A DNA stretch of 64,000 bases from Enterobacter ludwigii (GTDB lineage Bacteria; Pseudomonadota; Gammaproteobacteria; Enterobacterales; Enterobacteriaceae). Under the pieces are notes generated by a model that had not been told where the DNA came from, did no database searches, and saw only the letters and a program-made list of their open reading frames with translations. Where the stretch lies: positions 1,736,001 through 1,800,000 of the forward strand of contig CP083824.1 of the NCBI GenBank assembly GCA_023023105.1, read 5' to 3'. Below, piece by piece: positions 1-11,151 of this stretch (within the stretch, counting starts at the first letter, position 1; each line of letters starts with the position of its first letter). The position numbers were made by a program, and so were the translations under genes.

Positions 1-564
1 ACAGACTATAAGCTGCAATTTAATGGCACCGACTGGACGGTCACCCGTACCTCCGATAAAACCAGCTTTACGATGAGCCCGGATGCAAGCGGCAATCTGT
101 CGTTTGACGGTCTTAACGTCAATGTGAGCGGCACAGCAAACACCAAAGACAGTTTCACCGTGAAGCCTGTTTCCAATGTCATCATGAACATGGATCTGGC
201 AATCAGTGACGAGTCTAAACTGGCGATGGCGTCGGTGCAGAACGGCGGTGAGAGTGACAACCGTAACGGTCAAAAACTGCTTGATTTGCAAAATGCCAAA
301 GTGGTGGGGGGAAACAAAACCTTCAACGATGCGTATGCTTCTCTCGTCAGTACCGTCGGTAGCTCAACGGCGTCACTGAAAGTGAGCAGCCAGACGAAAG
401 CGAATGTGGAAACACAGTTAGTTAAACAACAGCAGACCATCTCTGGGGTAAACCTCGACGAAGAGTATGGCAATTTGCAGCGTTATCAGCAGTATTACCT
501 GGCTAATGCGCAGGTTCTCCAGACTGCCAGTACGCTCTTCGATGCAATTATCAACATTCGTTAA
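1..564 (+). CDS. flgK: Flagellar hook-associated protein 1 FlgK (C-terminal part)
   Basis: The reading frame is open from the first base, so the gene begins upstream of the window. FlgK forms the first hook-filament junction ring outside the cell. The visible part ends with the coiled flagellin-type D0 segment: a Q-rich helix (QLVKQQQTISGVNLDEEYGN) followed by a helix rich in Q, Y and A. That VNLDEEYGNL motif is typical of FlgK C-termini. The stop lies 14 bases before flgL, consistent with the usual flgKL transcription unit. The product name rests on the terminal motif and the neighbour, and is secure. Confidence 0.95.
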   Translation, partial: TDYKLQFNGTDWTVTRTSDKTSFTMSPDASGNLSFDGLNVNVSGTANTKDSFTVKPVSNVIMNMDLAISDESKLAMASVQNGGESDNRNGQKLLDLQNAKVVGGNKTFNDAYASLVSTVGSSTASLKVSSQTKANVETQLVKQQQTISGVNLDEEYGNLQRYQQYYLANAQVLQTASTLFDAIINIR

Positions 565-578
565 GGTTGAGGTGAACA

Positions 579-1532
579 ATGCGTATTAGCACCCAGATGA
601 TGTATGAGCAGAACATGCGTGGGATCACTGATTCCCAGAGCAGGTGGCTGAACTACGGTGAGCAAATGTCCACCGGTAAGCGCGTCAATCGTCCGTCGGA
701 TGATCCTATCGCGGCTTCTCAGGCCATTGTTCTGTCACAATCGCAGTCACAAAATAGCCAGTTCGCGTTAGCGCGTACCTTTGCCACGCAAAAGGTTTCG
801 CTGGAAGATAATGTGTTAACCCAGGTGAATACCGCGATATCCAGCGTGCGTGAGAAATTAGTCTACGCGTCGAACGGGACATTAAGCGATGATGACCGTC
901 TTTCTCTGGCGACCGATATTCAGGGGATCCGCGATCAGCTCATGAACCTGGCCAACACGACGGATGGTAATGGTCGCTTTATCTTCGCGGGATACAAAAC
1001 CGAAAGCGCACCGTTTGATGCCGCGACCGGGAATTACAACGGTGGTGCTGAGGCGATCACTCAGCAGGTCGATACGGCGCGGAATATGGCGATAAGCCAT
1101 ACAGGTCAGCAGATTTTCGAAAGCATTACCAGTAATGCGGAACAGCTGCCGGGCGGTGGATATGGCGAAACCAATATGTTCAAGATCCTTGATTCTGCTA
1201 TTGCATCGTTGAAGACACCGATTGAAAACGATCCGGCTGCTGCCACTGCGCAAAGCCAGGTGATTGCCAATGCGCAAATCGGTATCAAAAACTCCCAGAA
1301 CAATATCCTTACCGTTGTTGCGGACGTGGGCACCAAGATGAACGAGCTGGAAAAACTCGATACGCTGGGTGACGATCGTGCGCTTGGGCAGACTAAGCAG
1401 ATGAGTGACCTGGTTGATGTAGACTGGAACGAAGCGATTTCCTCTTACACCATGCAGCAGGCGGCCTTGCAGGCGTCTTATAAAGCGTTTAGCGATATGC
1501 AGGGCATGTCTCTGTTCCAGCTGAACAAATAA
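579..1532 (+). CDS. flgL: Flagellar hook-associated protein 3 FlgL
   Basis: The 317-residue protein has the usual FlgL length. It begins with the flagellin-like helix MRISTQMMYEQNMRGI and carries the family motif GKRVNRPSDDP near residues 31-41. The C-terminal helix (SYTMQQAALQASYKAFSDMQ) packs against the N-terminal one in the D0 domain. FlgL forms the second hook-filament junction ring onto which flagellin polymerises. A purine-rich site (TTGAGGTGA) precedes the ATG. It follows flgK by 14 bases and ends at an intrinsic terminator, so it is the last gene of the flagellar operon here. Confidence 0.97.
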   Translation: MRISTQMMYEQNMRGITDSQSRWLNYGEQMSTGKRVNRPSDDPIAASQAIVLSQSQSQNSQFALARTFATQKVSLEDNVLTQVNTAISSVREKLVYASNGTLSDDDRLSLATDIQGIRDQLMNLANTTDGNGRFIFAGYKTESAPFDAATGNYNGGAEAITQQVDTARNMAISHTGQQIFESITSNAEQLPGGGYGETNMFKILDSAIASLKTPIENDPAAATAQSQVIANAQIGIKNSQNNILTVVADVGTKMNELEKLDTLGDDRALGQTKQMSDLVDVDWNEAISSYTMQQAALQASYKAFSDMQGMSLFQLNK

Positions 1533-1578
1533 CATCTTGACCTCTTAGAACATGTCTTGAAACTGGGCATGTTTTACT

Positions 1579-1608
1579 GCCCAATCCGTCTGGATTGGGC
1601 ATTTTTTT
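1579..1608 (+). terminator. Intrinsic terminator of flgKL
   Basis: A perfect 9-bp stem (GCCCAATCC / GGATTGGGC) with a 4-base loop is followed by seven T residues. The last bases overlap the stop codon of the convergent MFS gene. Confidence 0.9.
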
Positions 1609-2821
1609 ATGCAACTTCTGCTGGTGTGGAGGCGACTCGGGCGCTTTCAACCAGACGGATCCCCAGCGCAATGACGCCACAGACGGTTGCCAGAGCGACC
1701 ACGCCCGTCCAGCCCGCCAGCGAGTAAATATTACTGCCTATGGCTGAGCCCAGTGCCATGCCGATAAAGATAACGGTAAAGAGCAGAGCATTAAGGCGGC
1801 CCCGGGCCTGTGGTTCAAGGCTGTAGACCAGATTCTGATGGGCCACCAGACTGGACTGCAGACCCAGATCGAACCCAACGGCAGAGACGGCAATCAGAAT
1901 CAGCTGCCCGTGAATTCCCAAAGCAGGCATCAGGAACATCAGGGCAAACGAGACGGTCACAAGTAATGCGCCAAGCTGTGTGACTTTTCCGGCTCCCAGT
2001 TTATCTGCCAGCCCACCCGCCAGCGGGGCGGCTAATGCACCTGCTGCACCCGCAATACCAAAACCACCGGCTACGGCACTACCCAGGTGATAACGCTCCA
2101 GAAGCATAACCGCCAGCGTGGACCAGAAGGCGCTAAAGGCAATCGAGAGAAAACCCTGTGCCAGCGCTGCACGGCGCAATGCCGGATAACGACGCCACAG
2201 ATGTTCCATAGAACGCATCAGCGCGGGGTAGCTCAGCGTGGAGTGAATGGCGAAACGGGGAAGTACAATCCACATCATCACCCCGATAAACGCAATGCTC
2301 ACCGCAGCCAGTTGGTACATGACGCGCCAGCCAAAGGCTTCTCCCACCACGCCGCTAACAGTTCTCGACAACAAGATGCCCATCAGCAGCCCCGTCATTA
2401 CCGTACCCACGGTTTTCCCCAGCTTCCCTTCCGGCGCGAGAATAGCCGCCGCCGGAACGATATCTTGTGCCATGGTGGCGGCCATGCCGATAAGCAAACT
2501 TGCCAGCAACAGGGAATGGAGTTGCCCGGTCAGGCTACAGCCCAGCAGGAACAGGGCGAGCGCCGCGCTTTTTATCAGAATTAACGTCCTGCGGTCATGA
2601 CGATCGCCCAGTGGAAGCAGGAACAGAATGCCGAGCGCATAACCTGCCTGAGTTAAGGTTGGTACTAACCCCATGCCTTCAATGCTCAGATGAAGATCGG
2701 CACCCATGAGCGGAAGAAGGGGCTGGGCGTAATAGATGGATGCCACGCTAAAGCCAGCACCCAGCGCCAGCATGAAAATTACCCAGCGGCTGGCTGCGTG
2801 GGGGGAAGTCGTTGTGTTCAT
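1607..2821 (-). CDS. MFS transporter (YnfM/YgaY-type drug or metabolite exporter)
   Basis: The 404-residue hydrophobic protein has about 12 membrane segments and a hydrophilic central loop around residues 190-220. The loop after helix 2 carries GDRHDRRTLI, a variant of the MFS signature GxxxDRxGRR. Helix 4-5 shows the glycine-rich exporter-like stretch GTVMTGLLMGILLSRTVSG. The gene diverges from a LysR regulator across a 109-bp gap with a dyad, the classic layout of an exporter and its regulator. The substrate cannot be told from sequence. E. coli has neither gene between flgL and rne, so the pair is a lineage-specific insertion. Confidence 0.85.
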   Translation of the reverse strand: MNTTTSPHAASRWVIFMLALGAGFSVASIYYAQPLLPLMGADLHLSIEGMGLVPTLTQAGYALGILFLLPLGDRHDRRTLILIKSAALALFLLGCSLTGQLHSLLLASLLIGMAATMAQDIVPAAAILAPEGKLGKTVGTVMTGLLMGILLSRTVSGVVGEAFGWRVMYQLAAVSIAFIGVMMWIVLPRFAIHSTLSYPALMRSMEHLWRRYPALRRAALAQGFLSIAFSAFWSTLAVMLLERYHLGSAVAGGFGIAGAAGALAAPLAGGLADKLGAGKVTQLGALLVTVSFALMFLMPALGIHGQLILIAVSAVGFDLGLQSSLVAHQNLVYSLEPQARGRLNALLFTVIFIGMALGSAIGSNIYSLAGWTGVVALATVCGVIALGIRLVESARVASTPAEVA

Positions 2822-2902
2822 AAGATGTTCCTCATTCGTCGTGTGGGGCTATTTTTTATCAGTCTGCCTTGCGAGGGTAGCCAGCCTGGTGGTAAAACGC
2901 TT

Positions 2903-2917
2903 ATACGTTAAACGTAT
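2903..2917. promoter_or_regulatory. Candidate LysR-type operator in the divergent MFS/LysR promoter region
   Basis: ATACGTT-A-AACGTAT is a perfect 7-bp inverted repeat with a one-base centre, and it contains a T-N11-A frame. It lies 13 bases upstream of the LysR start codon, in the short gap shared with the divergent transporter gene. Function is inferred from position and symmetry. Confidence 0.6.
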
Positions 2918-2930
2918 GTCAGGGAGGTGT

Positions 2931-3866
2931 ATGAAACGAGTTGAGCGTTTAGACAGAGTGGAATTGATGCGAACGTTTGTTCGTATCGTTGAAACCGGGT
3001 CGTTATCAGCAGCGGCAAGGCAGCTTTCAACCACTCAGGCCACGGTTAGCCGACGTTTGCAGTCTCTGGAGACCCTGCTGGGGGCTCGCTTGCTGCTGCG
3101 TACAACCCATGCGACCCGACTTACTGACGATGGTGAGCGCTGCTATCAACACGCCCGGCGCGTGATTGACAGCTGGCTGGCACTTGAGGATGAAGTCGGA
3201 CAGGCTGAAGATGAACCGGTGGGGGTATTACGGGTGCGTGCACCGCACGCTTTCGGGCAGGATCAGTTTCTGAAGCCATTAACCGAATTTTTGCATCGTT
3301 ATCCGCAGTTGTCCGTTGAGTGGATGTTGCATGACAGGTCGGTAGATTTCCTGAGTGACAACATTGATTGCGCGATCCGCGTGGGTGCTGAGGTCGATCC
3401 GGCGACGGTATCAGTGCAACTGGCAGAGGTGCCGCGCTCCGTCGTGGCATCCCCGGTACTGCTGGCGCGTTTTCCGGAGGTCAAAACGCCAGAGGATTTG
3501 CAGGCACTTCCCTGGATCGCCATCAGTACCTTTTATCAGCGGCATATAGAGTTATTTGACGGCTCGGCACAACCAACGCGTATCGCCATTACGCCGCGTC
3601 TCAGTACTGACAGTTTGTACGTGGCGCGCAATACGGTATTAACCGGGCTGGGTGTCGCGATGGTCTCCAGCTGGACGGTGAAAGAGGATATTGAGGAAGG
3701 GCGCCTGATTCATCTTCTTCCTGAGTGGCAACCTGCGGCTCTGCCAGTCCATCTGGTTTATCCCTGGTCGCGTTACTATCCGGCGCGTTTACGTCATTTT
3801 CTTGAGATGATGAAGCAAGTGATGCCGGACATTGCCGGAATGAGAAAGCCTGTAAACAAGCAATAA
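2931..3866 (+). CDS. LysR-family transcriptional regulator
   Basis: The start was placed at ATG 2931, just after the ribosome-binding site AGGGAGGT. The frame stays open further upstream but enters the divergent MFS gene. The 311-residue protein has an N-terminal winged helix-turn-helix at about residues 8-65 (SLSAAARQLSTTQATVSRRL). A LysR substrate-binding domain follows, of the DsdC/AaeR-like class often seen with TTDGERYY-type linkers. It probably controls the divergent exporter through the dyad at 2903-2917. The inducer is unknown. Confidence 0.88.
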   Translation: MKRVERLDRVELMRTFVRIVETGSLSAAARQLSTTQATVSRRLQSLETLLGARLLLRTTHATRLTDDGERCYQHARRVIDSWLALEDEVGQAEDEPVGVLRVRAPHAFGQDQFLKPLTEFLHRYPQLSVEWMLHDRSVDFLSDNIDCAIRVGAEVDPATVSVQLAEVPRSVVASPVLLARFPEVKTPEDLQALPWIAISTFYQRHIELFDGSAQPTRIAITPRLSTDSLYVARNTVLTGLGVAMVSSWTVKEDIEEGRLIHLLPEWQPAALPVHLVYPWSRYYPARLRHFLEMMKQVMPDIAGMRKPVNKQ

Positions 3867-3893
3867 AAAAGCCGACCCGGAGGTCGGCTTTTT
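3865..3893. terminator. Bidirectional terminator between the LysR gene and rne
   Basis: The stem GCCGACC / GGTCGGC with a 4-base loop is flanked by an A-run on the left and a T-run on the right. It can therefore stop both the LysR gene and rne, which converge here. Confidence 0.88.
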
Positions 3894-3904
3894 ACTTGAT
3901 GCCG

Positions 3905-6900
3905 TTACTCGACAGAGCGCGGGCGAGTCGCCGGTGCAGTCGCCTGATGCGTTGCACTATGACCACCTGCTGAGCCTTTGCCTTCGAAATTGAAAGCAGG
4001 GCGTACCCAGTCACTGTGACGCGGGGTTTCAGGCACGTACTCAGGTGCCGGAGCGCGCGTCATAGGAGCTGTCGCCACGTGGGCAGAAGCTGGCGTAGAC
4101 ACAACCGGCTCCGGTTTCACCTCAGGTGCTTTCACTTCTTCGGCTGCACGAACAGGTTCAGCGACAATCTCAACATCCTGAACCACATTTTCAGTGACGG
4201 TTTCGGCCACGATTTCAGCGGTATCTTCAACAGCAGCAGCAGGCTGTACTTCTTCCGCGACCTCTTCTGCCACTACGGTATCTTCTTCAGCAATCAGCTG
4301 CGGTGCAGCATCAACCGGGGTGGCAATCACTTCCGGATGCGTGGTTTCTACCGTCACGGCATGCGGGGTTTCTACCTCAATAGCTTGCGGTTCAACCACG
4401 ATGGCTGCTTCAGCTACGGCTTCTTCCACTGCTGCGACTGGCGCAATCAACTCTTCTGTCACCACCTGTTGTTCCACAACCTGCTCCGGACGAGCGACCG
4501 GGTAGCGGATCCAGACTTTACCGGATGCCATTTCAGGTGATGCGCATGCCACGGCTAATGGCATTGGCGACTGGGCAGGGTAACGCTCATCACGATAACG
4601 ACGGCGACGCTGACCACTGACGCGCAGATGGCGTGGAGAACGACGTGAACGACGCGGCATACCGGCATTATCGCGGTTTTCACCGTTCTCATCCTGCTCA
4701 ACCGTGTTTTCTACCACAGCCGGCAGATCAACTTTTGCCAGTTGGGTACCGGTTGTGTTCTCGCTTGTTTCAGCGGTGACAATGGTTGACTCTTCGGTAG
4801 CTTCGGAGGTGAAGCGTACTTTCTGCGCAAGCTGACGCTGCTTACGACGCGGCATAACCTGAGTCCGTTCTTCCTGCTCACCGTCCTGCTGTTCAACAGG
4901 CTCTTCGCGGTTCAGGTTTTTGACTTCCTGCTGCGCCTGACGTTTCTCGTCGTTACGACGACGGTTACGCTCGCGACGTGGCTGCTGGTCGTCACGCTGT
5001 TTGCTCTTCTCAGACTCATCGCCCGCCTGCTGGCGAATTTCACGATCTTCAACATTTTGCTGTTGTTTCTCGCGACGGTTGCGACGGTTGTCTTCACGTT
5101 GTTCACGGCCTTCACCGTTGTCTGAACGGTTGTCACGACGCTCGCTGCGGTCATTACGGTCGTTGCGGTCATTACGATCGCGGCGATTGTTCTGACGCTT
5201 ACGACGGTCCTGCTGACGCTCAGGCTTGGCCGCTTTTGGCTCTTCTTTCGGCTGCTCTGGCTGTGCTTCCTCGCCGGCAAACATTTTCTTCAATGCGCCA
5301 AAGAAGCGGCTCAGAAGACCTGGTTGATCCGGTTGGGTTTTTTCCACTGTGACTGCTGATTTCTGTGCCGCAGGTTTTGCAGCAGGTTTTTCCAGCGCCG
5401 TTTCAGGTGGTGCTTCAGGCATGATAAAGGTCGCTAACGCAGGCTGCTCTGGCAGTTTACGCTCGGCAGGCTCTTCATCGGAAGGCAGAGCCATCTCTTC
5501 TTCATGCAGCTTCGGCAGCAGGTAGCTGAGCGTGGTTGTCTCTTCGCCTTTACGGACGCGCAGCACGTGATAGTGCGGGGTTTCCATCTGATCGTTTGGC
5601 ACGATAATGCAGCGAACGCCACCCTGGCGTGCTTCGATGGCACTTACCGCTGCACGTTTTTCGTTCAGCAGGTAGGACGCAATTGGCACAGGAACAATGG
5701 CGTGAACCTCTTTGGTGTTCTCTTTCAGTGCTTCTTCTTCGATCAGACGCAGGATAGAGAGGGACAGAGATTCGTTATCACGCACGGTACCGGTGCCGGA
5801 GCAACGCGGGCAGACGTGATGGCTGGATTCACCCAGTGACGGGCTCAGACGCTGACGGGACATCTCCAGCAAACCGAAACGCGAGATATGGCTAATCTGG
5901 ATGCGCGCACGGTCCTGACGCACCGCCTCACGCAGACGGTTTTCAACCGCGCGCTGGTGACGAACCGGGGTCATGTCGATGAAGTCGATAACGATCAGAC
6001 CACCCAGGTCGCGCAGGCGGAGCTGGCGGGCGATTTCATCAGCGGCTTCAAGGTTGGTATTGAAGGCAGTCTCTTCGATGTCGCCGCCGCGTGTTGCACG
6101 CGCGGAGTTGATATCGATAGCTGTCAGCGCTTCAGTGGTATCAATAACGATAGAACCACCGGATGGCAGACGCACTTCACGCTGGAACGCTGACTCAATC
6201 TGGGATTCAATCTGATAGTGGCTGAACAGCGGGATTTCACCGGTGTACAGTTTGATTTTGCTGGTGAAATCCGGACGACCCAATGCGGCAATGTGCTGGC
6301 GCGCCAGCTCAAGCACTTTCGGGTTATCGATCAGAATCTCACCGATGTCCTGACGCAGGTAATCACGGAAGGCACGCACGATAACGTTGCTTTCCTGGTG
6401 GATCAGGAATGGAGCAGGGCGGCTTTCCGCTGCTTTCTGGATGGCTTCCCAGTGCTTCAGACGGAAACTCAGGTCCCACTGCAATGCTTCGGCTGATTTA
6501 CCTACGCCTGCAGTACGCACGATAAGCCCCATGCCATCAGGCAATTCGAGACTAGCCAGCGCTTCTTTCAGCTCGGTACGGTCATCACCTTCGATACGGC
6601 GAGAGATACCACCCGCGCGCGGGTTGTTTGGCATCAGAACCAGATAGCTCCCTGCCAGGCTGATAAAGGTAGTCAGTGCGGCGCCTTTATTGCCACGCTC
6701 TTCTTTATCAATCTGAACGATAACTTCCTGACCTTCACGCAGAACATCTTTGATGTTTGGACGGCCATGGGAGTTGTAGTTTGCAGGGAAATATTCGCGG
6801 GCGATTTCTTTCAGAGGGAGAAAACCGTGACGCTCAGCACCGTAATCGACAAATGCAGCTTCAAGGCTTGGTTCAATGCGGGTGATTTTACCTTTGTAAA

Positions 6901-7021
6901 TGTTCGCTTTTTTCTGTTCGTGTCCAGGACTTTCGATATCCAGATCGTACAGGCGCTGCCCATCCACAAGGGCGACACGCAACTCTTCTTGCTGAGTTGC
7001 GTTGATTAACATTCTTTTCAT
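3905..7021 (-). CDS. rne: Ribonuclease E
   Basis: This is the essential 5'-sensing endoribonuclease and scaffold of the RNA degradosome. The 1038-residue protein (1061 in E. coli) has an S1 domain near residues 35-125. Its catalytic aspartates lie in [15 protein letters not shown] (about 303) and VIDFIDM (about 346), and the Zn-link is CPRCSGTG. The membrane-anchoring helix is [13 protein letters not shown]. An Arg/Asn/Asp-rich RNA-binding region follows, with a short DRN repeat. The enolase-binding segment ([18 protein letters not shown]) and the C-terminal PNPase-binding tail are both present. The internal region rich in E, V and A is variable in this family. All degradosome docking sites are intact. 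Confidence 0.98.
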   Translation of the reverse strand: MKRMLINATQQEELRVALVDGQRLYDLDIESPGHEQKKANIYKGKITRIEPSLEAAFVDYGAERHGFLPLKEIAREYFPANYNSHGRPNIKDVLREGQEVIVQIDKEERGNKGAALTTFISLAGSYLVLMPNNPRAGGISRRIEGDDRTELKEALASLELPDGMGLIVRTAGVGKSAEALQWDLSFRLKHWEAIQKAAESRPAPFLIHQESNVIVRAFRDYLRQDIGEILIDNPKVLELARQHIAALGRPDFTSKIKLYTGEIPLFSHYQIESQIESAFQREVRLPSGGSIVIDTTEALTAIDINSARATRGGDIEETAFNTNLEAADEIARQLRLRDLGGLIVIDFIDMTPVRHQRAVENRLREAVRQDRARIQISHISRFGLLEMSRQRLSPSLGESSHHVCPRCSGTGTVRDNESLSLSILRLIEEEALKENTKEVHAIVPVPIASYLLNEKRAAVSAIEARQGGVRCIIVPNDQMETPHYHVLRVRKGEETTTLSYLLPKLHEEEMALPSDEEPAERKLPEQPALATFIMPEAPPETALEKPAAKPAAQKSAVTVEKTQPDQPGLLSRFFGALKKMFAGEEAQPEQPKEEPKAAKPERQQDRRKRQNNRRDRNDRNDRNDRSERRDNRSDNGEGREQREDNRRNRREKQQQNVEDREIRQQAGDESEKSKQRDDQQPRRERNRRRNDEKRQAQQEVKNLNREEPVEQQDGEQEERTQVMPRRKQRQLAQKVRFTSEATEESTIVTAETSENTTGTQLAKVDLPAVVENTVEQDENGENRDNAGMPRRSRRSPRHLRVSGQRRRRYRDERYPAQSPMPLAVACASPEMASGKVWIRYPVARPEQVVEQQVVTEELIAPVAAVEEAVAEAAIVVEPQAIEVETPHAVTVETTHPEVIATPVDAAPQLIAEEDTVVAEEVAEEVQPAAAVEDTAEIVAETVTENVVQDVEIVAEPVRAAEEVKAPEVKPEPVVSTPASAHVATAPMTRAPAPEYVPETPRHSDWVRPAFNFEGKGSAGGHSATHQATAPATRPRSVE

Positions 7022-7594
7022 CGTAACTTACTCGTTATTCTTACATTGACGACAAAGCTGCGGGCAAGGTGACGCTTTCCGGGGTATGAACCGATGGCCT
7101 CGTGTCTATTCACGTCGCCAACCTCACGGTTGTCGCTCGCTTAAGAGGCGCAGAGTGTCGGTTGCCTGTATTTCATACGGAAACACAGCGCAATTATCAG
7201 GGGAATTGCCTGGGTAGAACTCTCCAGAGAACAATCCTTATACCGGGAAGTACTGCAACCCGCAGCCCGCTAACTGCCTGAAAGATCAATACGTCTTACG
7301 CCATTGCTGCGTGGATGATCGGTCAGACAAAATTGGTCATTCCGTCAACATCCTTACAAAACCTGGATTAAACACGGAAAACGGATTCATTATTCCACTG
7401 CTCGCCGGGTTATAGCAAGATGACTTTTACCAATTATCACCCGGTTACTCACAGTTTCTTCACTTCTGAATGGTGATTGGTTTAATAACCACCAAATCGG
7501 TTGCGTGAAACGGGGGGACAGGCCGGATAAAAGTAAATATAAGCATAGAAAAATGAGTGGCGCTAATGGCTGACGATATTTAGAATCGCCAACC
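7022..7594 (-). promoter_or_regulatory. rne leader (rne5-type 5'UTR) and divergent rne/rluC promoters
   Basis: This 573-bp stretch has no convincing gene. In enterics rne has a leader of about 360 nt whose hairpins bind RNase E, so the enzyme degrades its own mRNA. The bases next to rne (about 7022-7380) should be that leader; GC-rich segments around 7120-7170 could form its hairpins. The remainder up to 7594 should hold the rluC promoter. The assignment rests on position and family knowledge. I did not fold the RNA. Confidence 0.6.
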
Positions 7595-8542
7595 ATGAAA
7601 ACAGAGACTCCAGCCGTAAAAATGGTTGTCATCGCCGAAGATGAAGCGGGGCAACGTATCGACAACTTTTTGCGCACTCAACTGAAAGGTGTGCCAAAGA
7701 GTATGATCTACCGTATCTTGCGTAAGGGTGAAGTGCGGGTTAATAAAAAGCGCGTGAAACCTGAGTATAAGCTCGAAGCTGGCGATGAAGTGCGTATTCC
7801 GCCAGTGCGCGTTGCAGAACGTGAAGAAGAGGTCGTTTCACCTAAGCTACAAAAAGTCGCGGCCCTGAGCGATGTGATCCTTTATGAGGATGACTACATT
7901 CTGGTGCTAAATAAACCGTCAGGTACTGCTGTTCATGGTGGTAGCGGTCTGAGCTTCGGCGTGATTGAAGGGCTGCGAGCCCTGCGTCCGGAGGCGCGTT
8001 TCCTCGAACTGGTGCACCGCCTTGACCGTGACACGTCCGGCGTACTGCTGGTGGCGAAAAAACGCTCTGCACTGCGTTCTTTACATGAGCAATTGCGTGA
8101 AAAAGGGATGCAGAAAGATTATCTGGCGCTGGTTCGCGGTCAGTGGCAGTCCCATGTGAAAGTGGTGCAGGCGCCATTGCTGAAAAACATTCTGCAAAGC
8201 GGCGAGCGTATTGTCCGCGTGAGCCAGGAAGGGAAACCGTCAGAGACGCGTTTCAAAGTTGAAGAGCGCTATGAGTTTGCCACACTGGTGCGCTGCAGTC
8301 CGGTGACCGGTCGTACCCACCAGATCCGCGTGCATACCCAGTTTGCAGGCCATCCTATCGCGTTTGATGATCGCTATGGCGATCGGGAGTTCGATAAGCA
8401 GCTGGCGGGCACGGGGCTGTCTCGTCTGTTCCTGCATGCGGCAGCGCTGAAGTTTACTCATCCAAATACGGGCGAAACCATCCGTATTGAAGCACCGCTG
8501 GATGAGCAGTTGAAACGCTGTTTGAAAGTTCTGCGCGGCTGA
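7595..8542 (+). CDS. rluC: 23S rRNA pseudouridine synthase RluC
   Basis: RluC isomerises uridines 955, 2504 and 2580 of 23S rRNA. The 315-residue protein has an N-terminal S4 RNA-binding domain at about residues 18-75. The catalytic motif is HRLDRDTSG with Asp144, and the later TGRTHQIRVH motif is characteristic of the RluA family. It is transcribed away from rne across a long leader, as in E. coli. The start fits the E. coli protein, which is a few residues longer. Confidence 0.97.
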   Translation: MKTETPAVKMVVIAEDEAGQRIDNFLRTQLKGVPKSMIYRILRKGEVRVNKKRVKPEYKLEAGDEVRIPPVRVAEREEEVVSPKLQKVAALSDVILYEDDYILVLNKPSGTAVHGGSGLSFGVIEGLRALRPEARFLELVHRLDRDTSGVLLVAKKRSALRSLHEQLREKGMQKDYLALVRGQWQSHVKVVQAPLLKNILQSGERIVRVSQEGKPSETRFKVEERYEFATLVRCSPVTGRTHQIRVHTQFAGHPIAFDDRYGDREFDKQLAGTGLSRLFLHAAALKFTHPNTGETIRIEAPLDEQLKRCLKVLRG

Positions 8543-8547
8543 TTTTG

Positions 8548-8579
8548 CCTGGTGCCCTCTCTCTGTGAGGGGCACCAGG
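8548..8579 (+). terminator. Hairpin between convergent rluC and yceF
   Basis: A perfect 10-bp stem (CCTGGTGCCC / GGGCACCAGG) lies between two convergent genes. The downstream T-run is weak in both directions, so terminator activity is likely but not certain. Confidence 0.5.
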
Positions 8580-8593
8580 ACGCAACGGTTTTA

Positions 8594-9178
8594 TCACGAC
8601 GTCAGCGGATTACACGCTTCTCGCCTTAACATCTGACACAAGGCAATCAGCGGTAACCCAACCAGCGTGTTCGGGTCTCGACCTTCGAGTTTGTCGAACA
8701 GCGCAATCCCCAATCCTTCACTTTTAAAGCTCCCCGCACAGTTCAGCGGTCGCTCACGACGCACATAATCCACAATCTCTTGCTCGCTGAGATGGCGGAA
8801 GTGCACATCGAAAGGCTCGCACTCCGTTTGCAGATGGCCAGAGGCAGAGTTGTACAGCGCCAGGCCCGTATAAAAGGTGACGATATTACCGCGTGCGCTC
8901 ATCAACTGCTGAATGGCATTCTCTTCGGTATGAGGTTTCCCGGTGATAACGCCGTCAAGCACGCAAACCTGATCGGAGCCTATAATCAAATGCGAAGGAT
9001 AATATGCGGCGAGCGATTGTGCTTTCTCCTTAGCAAGACGCGTCACCAGATGACGCGGTGATTCGCCAGGCTGTGGCGTCTCATCAACGTCTGGTGCAGC
9101 ACATTCAAACGGGATCCCGAGCTTTTCCAGCAGCATTCGGCGGTAGGGAGAAGTGGAAGCAAGTACGAGATTTGGCAT
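8594..9178 (-). CDS. yceF: 7-methyl-GTP pyrophosphatase (Maf family, YceF)
   Basis: This 194-residue Maf/Ham1-fold protein cleaves nucleoside triphosphates to monophosphates. The E. coli YceF subgroup prefers m7GTP and is thought to clear modified nucleotides. Visible motifs are the N-terminal LASTSPYRR and the metal-binding IIGSDQV. Further on are TGKP and SFKSEGLG. Its length equals E. coli YceF, and the place between rluC and yceD is conserved. Confidence 0.95.
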   Translation of the reverse strand: MPNLVLASTSPYRRMLLEKLGIPFECAAPDVDETPQPGESPRHLVTRLAKEKAQSLAAYYPSHLIIGSDQVCVLDGVITGKPHTEENAIQQLMSARGNIVTFYTGLALYNSASGHLQTECEPFDVHFRHLSEQEIVDYVRRERPLNCAGSFKSEGLGIALFDKLEGRDPNTLVGLPLIALCQMLRREACNPLTS

Positions 9179-9280
9179 ATTTTTATCACCAGATATAGCG
9201 TATCGATGCCAGCCATTTTAAACTACAGGCCGCAATGTGTGCGAATAATTGGCAAAAGGCAGCCCAGGTTGCCTTTTTCT

Positions 9281-9840
<560 letters not shown>

Positions 9841-9844
9841 TTGA

Positions 9845-10030
<186 letters not shown>

Positions 10031-10110
10031 TCACGCGCAAGCGTGATGAAGCTTAGTGAGGATTTCCCCGTGCAAACGGGGAATTTACCGAACCAGGCTG
10101 CGACGATACC

Positions 10111-11145
10111 TTGACACGTCTAACCCTGGCGTTAGATGTCATGGGGGGAGATTTTGGCCCTTCTGTGACAGTGCCTGCAGCATTGCAGGCACTGAATTCT
10201 AATTCGCAACTCACACTTCTTTTAGTCGGAAATCCCGACACAATCACGCCATTACTTGCAAAAGCTGACTTTGAACAACGTTCGCGTCTGCAGATTATTC
10301 CTGCGCAGTCAGTTATTGCCAGTGATGCCCGGCCCTCGCAGGCGATTCGCAATAGCCGTGGTAGCTCAATGCGGATGGCGCTTGAGCTGGTGAAAGAAGG
10401 GCGAGCGCAGGCTTGCGTCAGTGCGGGAAATACCGGTGCGCTGATGGGGCTGTCGAAATTGTTGCTCAAGCCTATTGAGGGTATTGAGCGCCCGGCGCTG
10501 GTGACGGTATTACCGCATCAACAGAAGGGCAAGACAGTGGTGCTCGATTTGGGCGCTAATGTCGACTGTGATAGTACAATGCTGGCTCAGTTTGCCGTGA
10601 TGGGTTCGGTGCTGGCAGAAGAAGTGGTCGGGATCAACAATCCCCGTGTTGCGTTACTGAACATTGGTGAAGAAGAGACCAAAGGCCTGGACAGCATTCG
10701 CGAAGCTGCAGAATTGCTCAAACAGGTTCCTTCCATCAACTATATTGGTTATCTCGAAGCCAATGAGTTGCTGACGGGTAAAACGGATGTTCTGGTGTGC
10801 GATGGCTTCACCGGAAACGTAACGTTAAAAACCATGGAAGGGGTCGTGCGCATGTTTCTTTCTCTGCTGAAATCTCAAGGAGAAGGCAAAAAAAGCGCCT
10901 GGTGGTTGATTTTATTGAAGCGTTGGTTACAAAAAAGTCTGACGCGGCGATTCAGTCACCTCAACCCCGACCAGTATAATGGCGCCTGTCTGTTAGGATT
11001 GCGCGGCATCGTGATTAAGAGTCATGGCGCCGCCAATCAGCGAGCATTTGCTGTCGCGATTGAACAGGCAGTGCAGGCGGTGCAGCGACAAGTCCCTCAG
11101 CGGATTGCCGCTCGCCTGGAATCTGTATTAGCTAAAAGTGACTGA
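10111..11145 (+). CDS. plsX: Phosphate acyltransferase PlsX
   Basis: PlsX converts acyl-ACP and phosphate to acyl-phosphate, the substrate of PlsY in phospholipid synthesis. The protein opens with the family signature [12 protein letters not shown] and has [10 protein letters not shown] and DGFTGNV further in. Translation is taken from TTG 10111, because this gives the conserved N-terminus and no ATG is suitably placed. At 344 residues it is about 12 shorter at the C-terminus than E. coli PlsX. It leads directly into fabH. Confidence 0.96.
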   Translation: MTRLTLALDVMGGDFGPSVTVPAALQALNSNSQLTLLLVGNPDTITPLLAKADFEQRSRLQIIPAQSVIASDARPSQAIRNSRGSSMRMALELVKEGRAQACVSAGNTGALMGLSKLLLKPIEGIERPALVTVLPHQQKGKTVVLDLGANVDCDSTMLAQFAVMGSVLAEEVVGINNPRVALLNIGEEETKGLDSIREAAELLKQVPSINYIGYLEANELLTGKTDVLVCDGFTGNVTLKTMEGVVRMFLSLLKSQGEGKKSAWWLILLKRWLQKSLTRRFSHLNPDQYNGACLLGLRGIVIKSHGAANQRAFAVAIEQAVQAVQRQVPQRIAARLESVLAKSD

Positions 11146-11151
11146 GCGTAC

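Noticed and set aside
882..1535. A 217-codon minus-strand frame opposite flgL
   Set aside because: It lies entirely inside flgL and has no start signal or family resemblance.
4016..4540. Plus-strand frames rich in His, Cys and Arg opposite the rne tail
   Set aside because: They are the reverse reading of the repetitive Glu/Ala/Val-rich RNase E tail.
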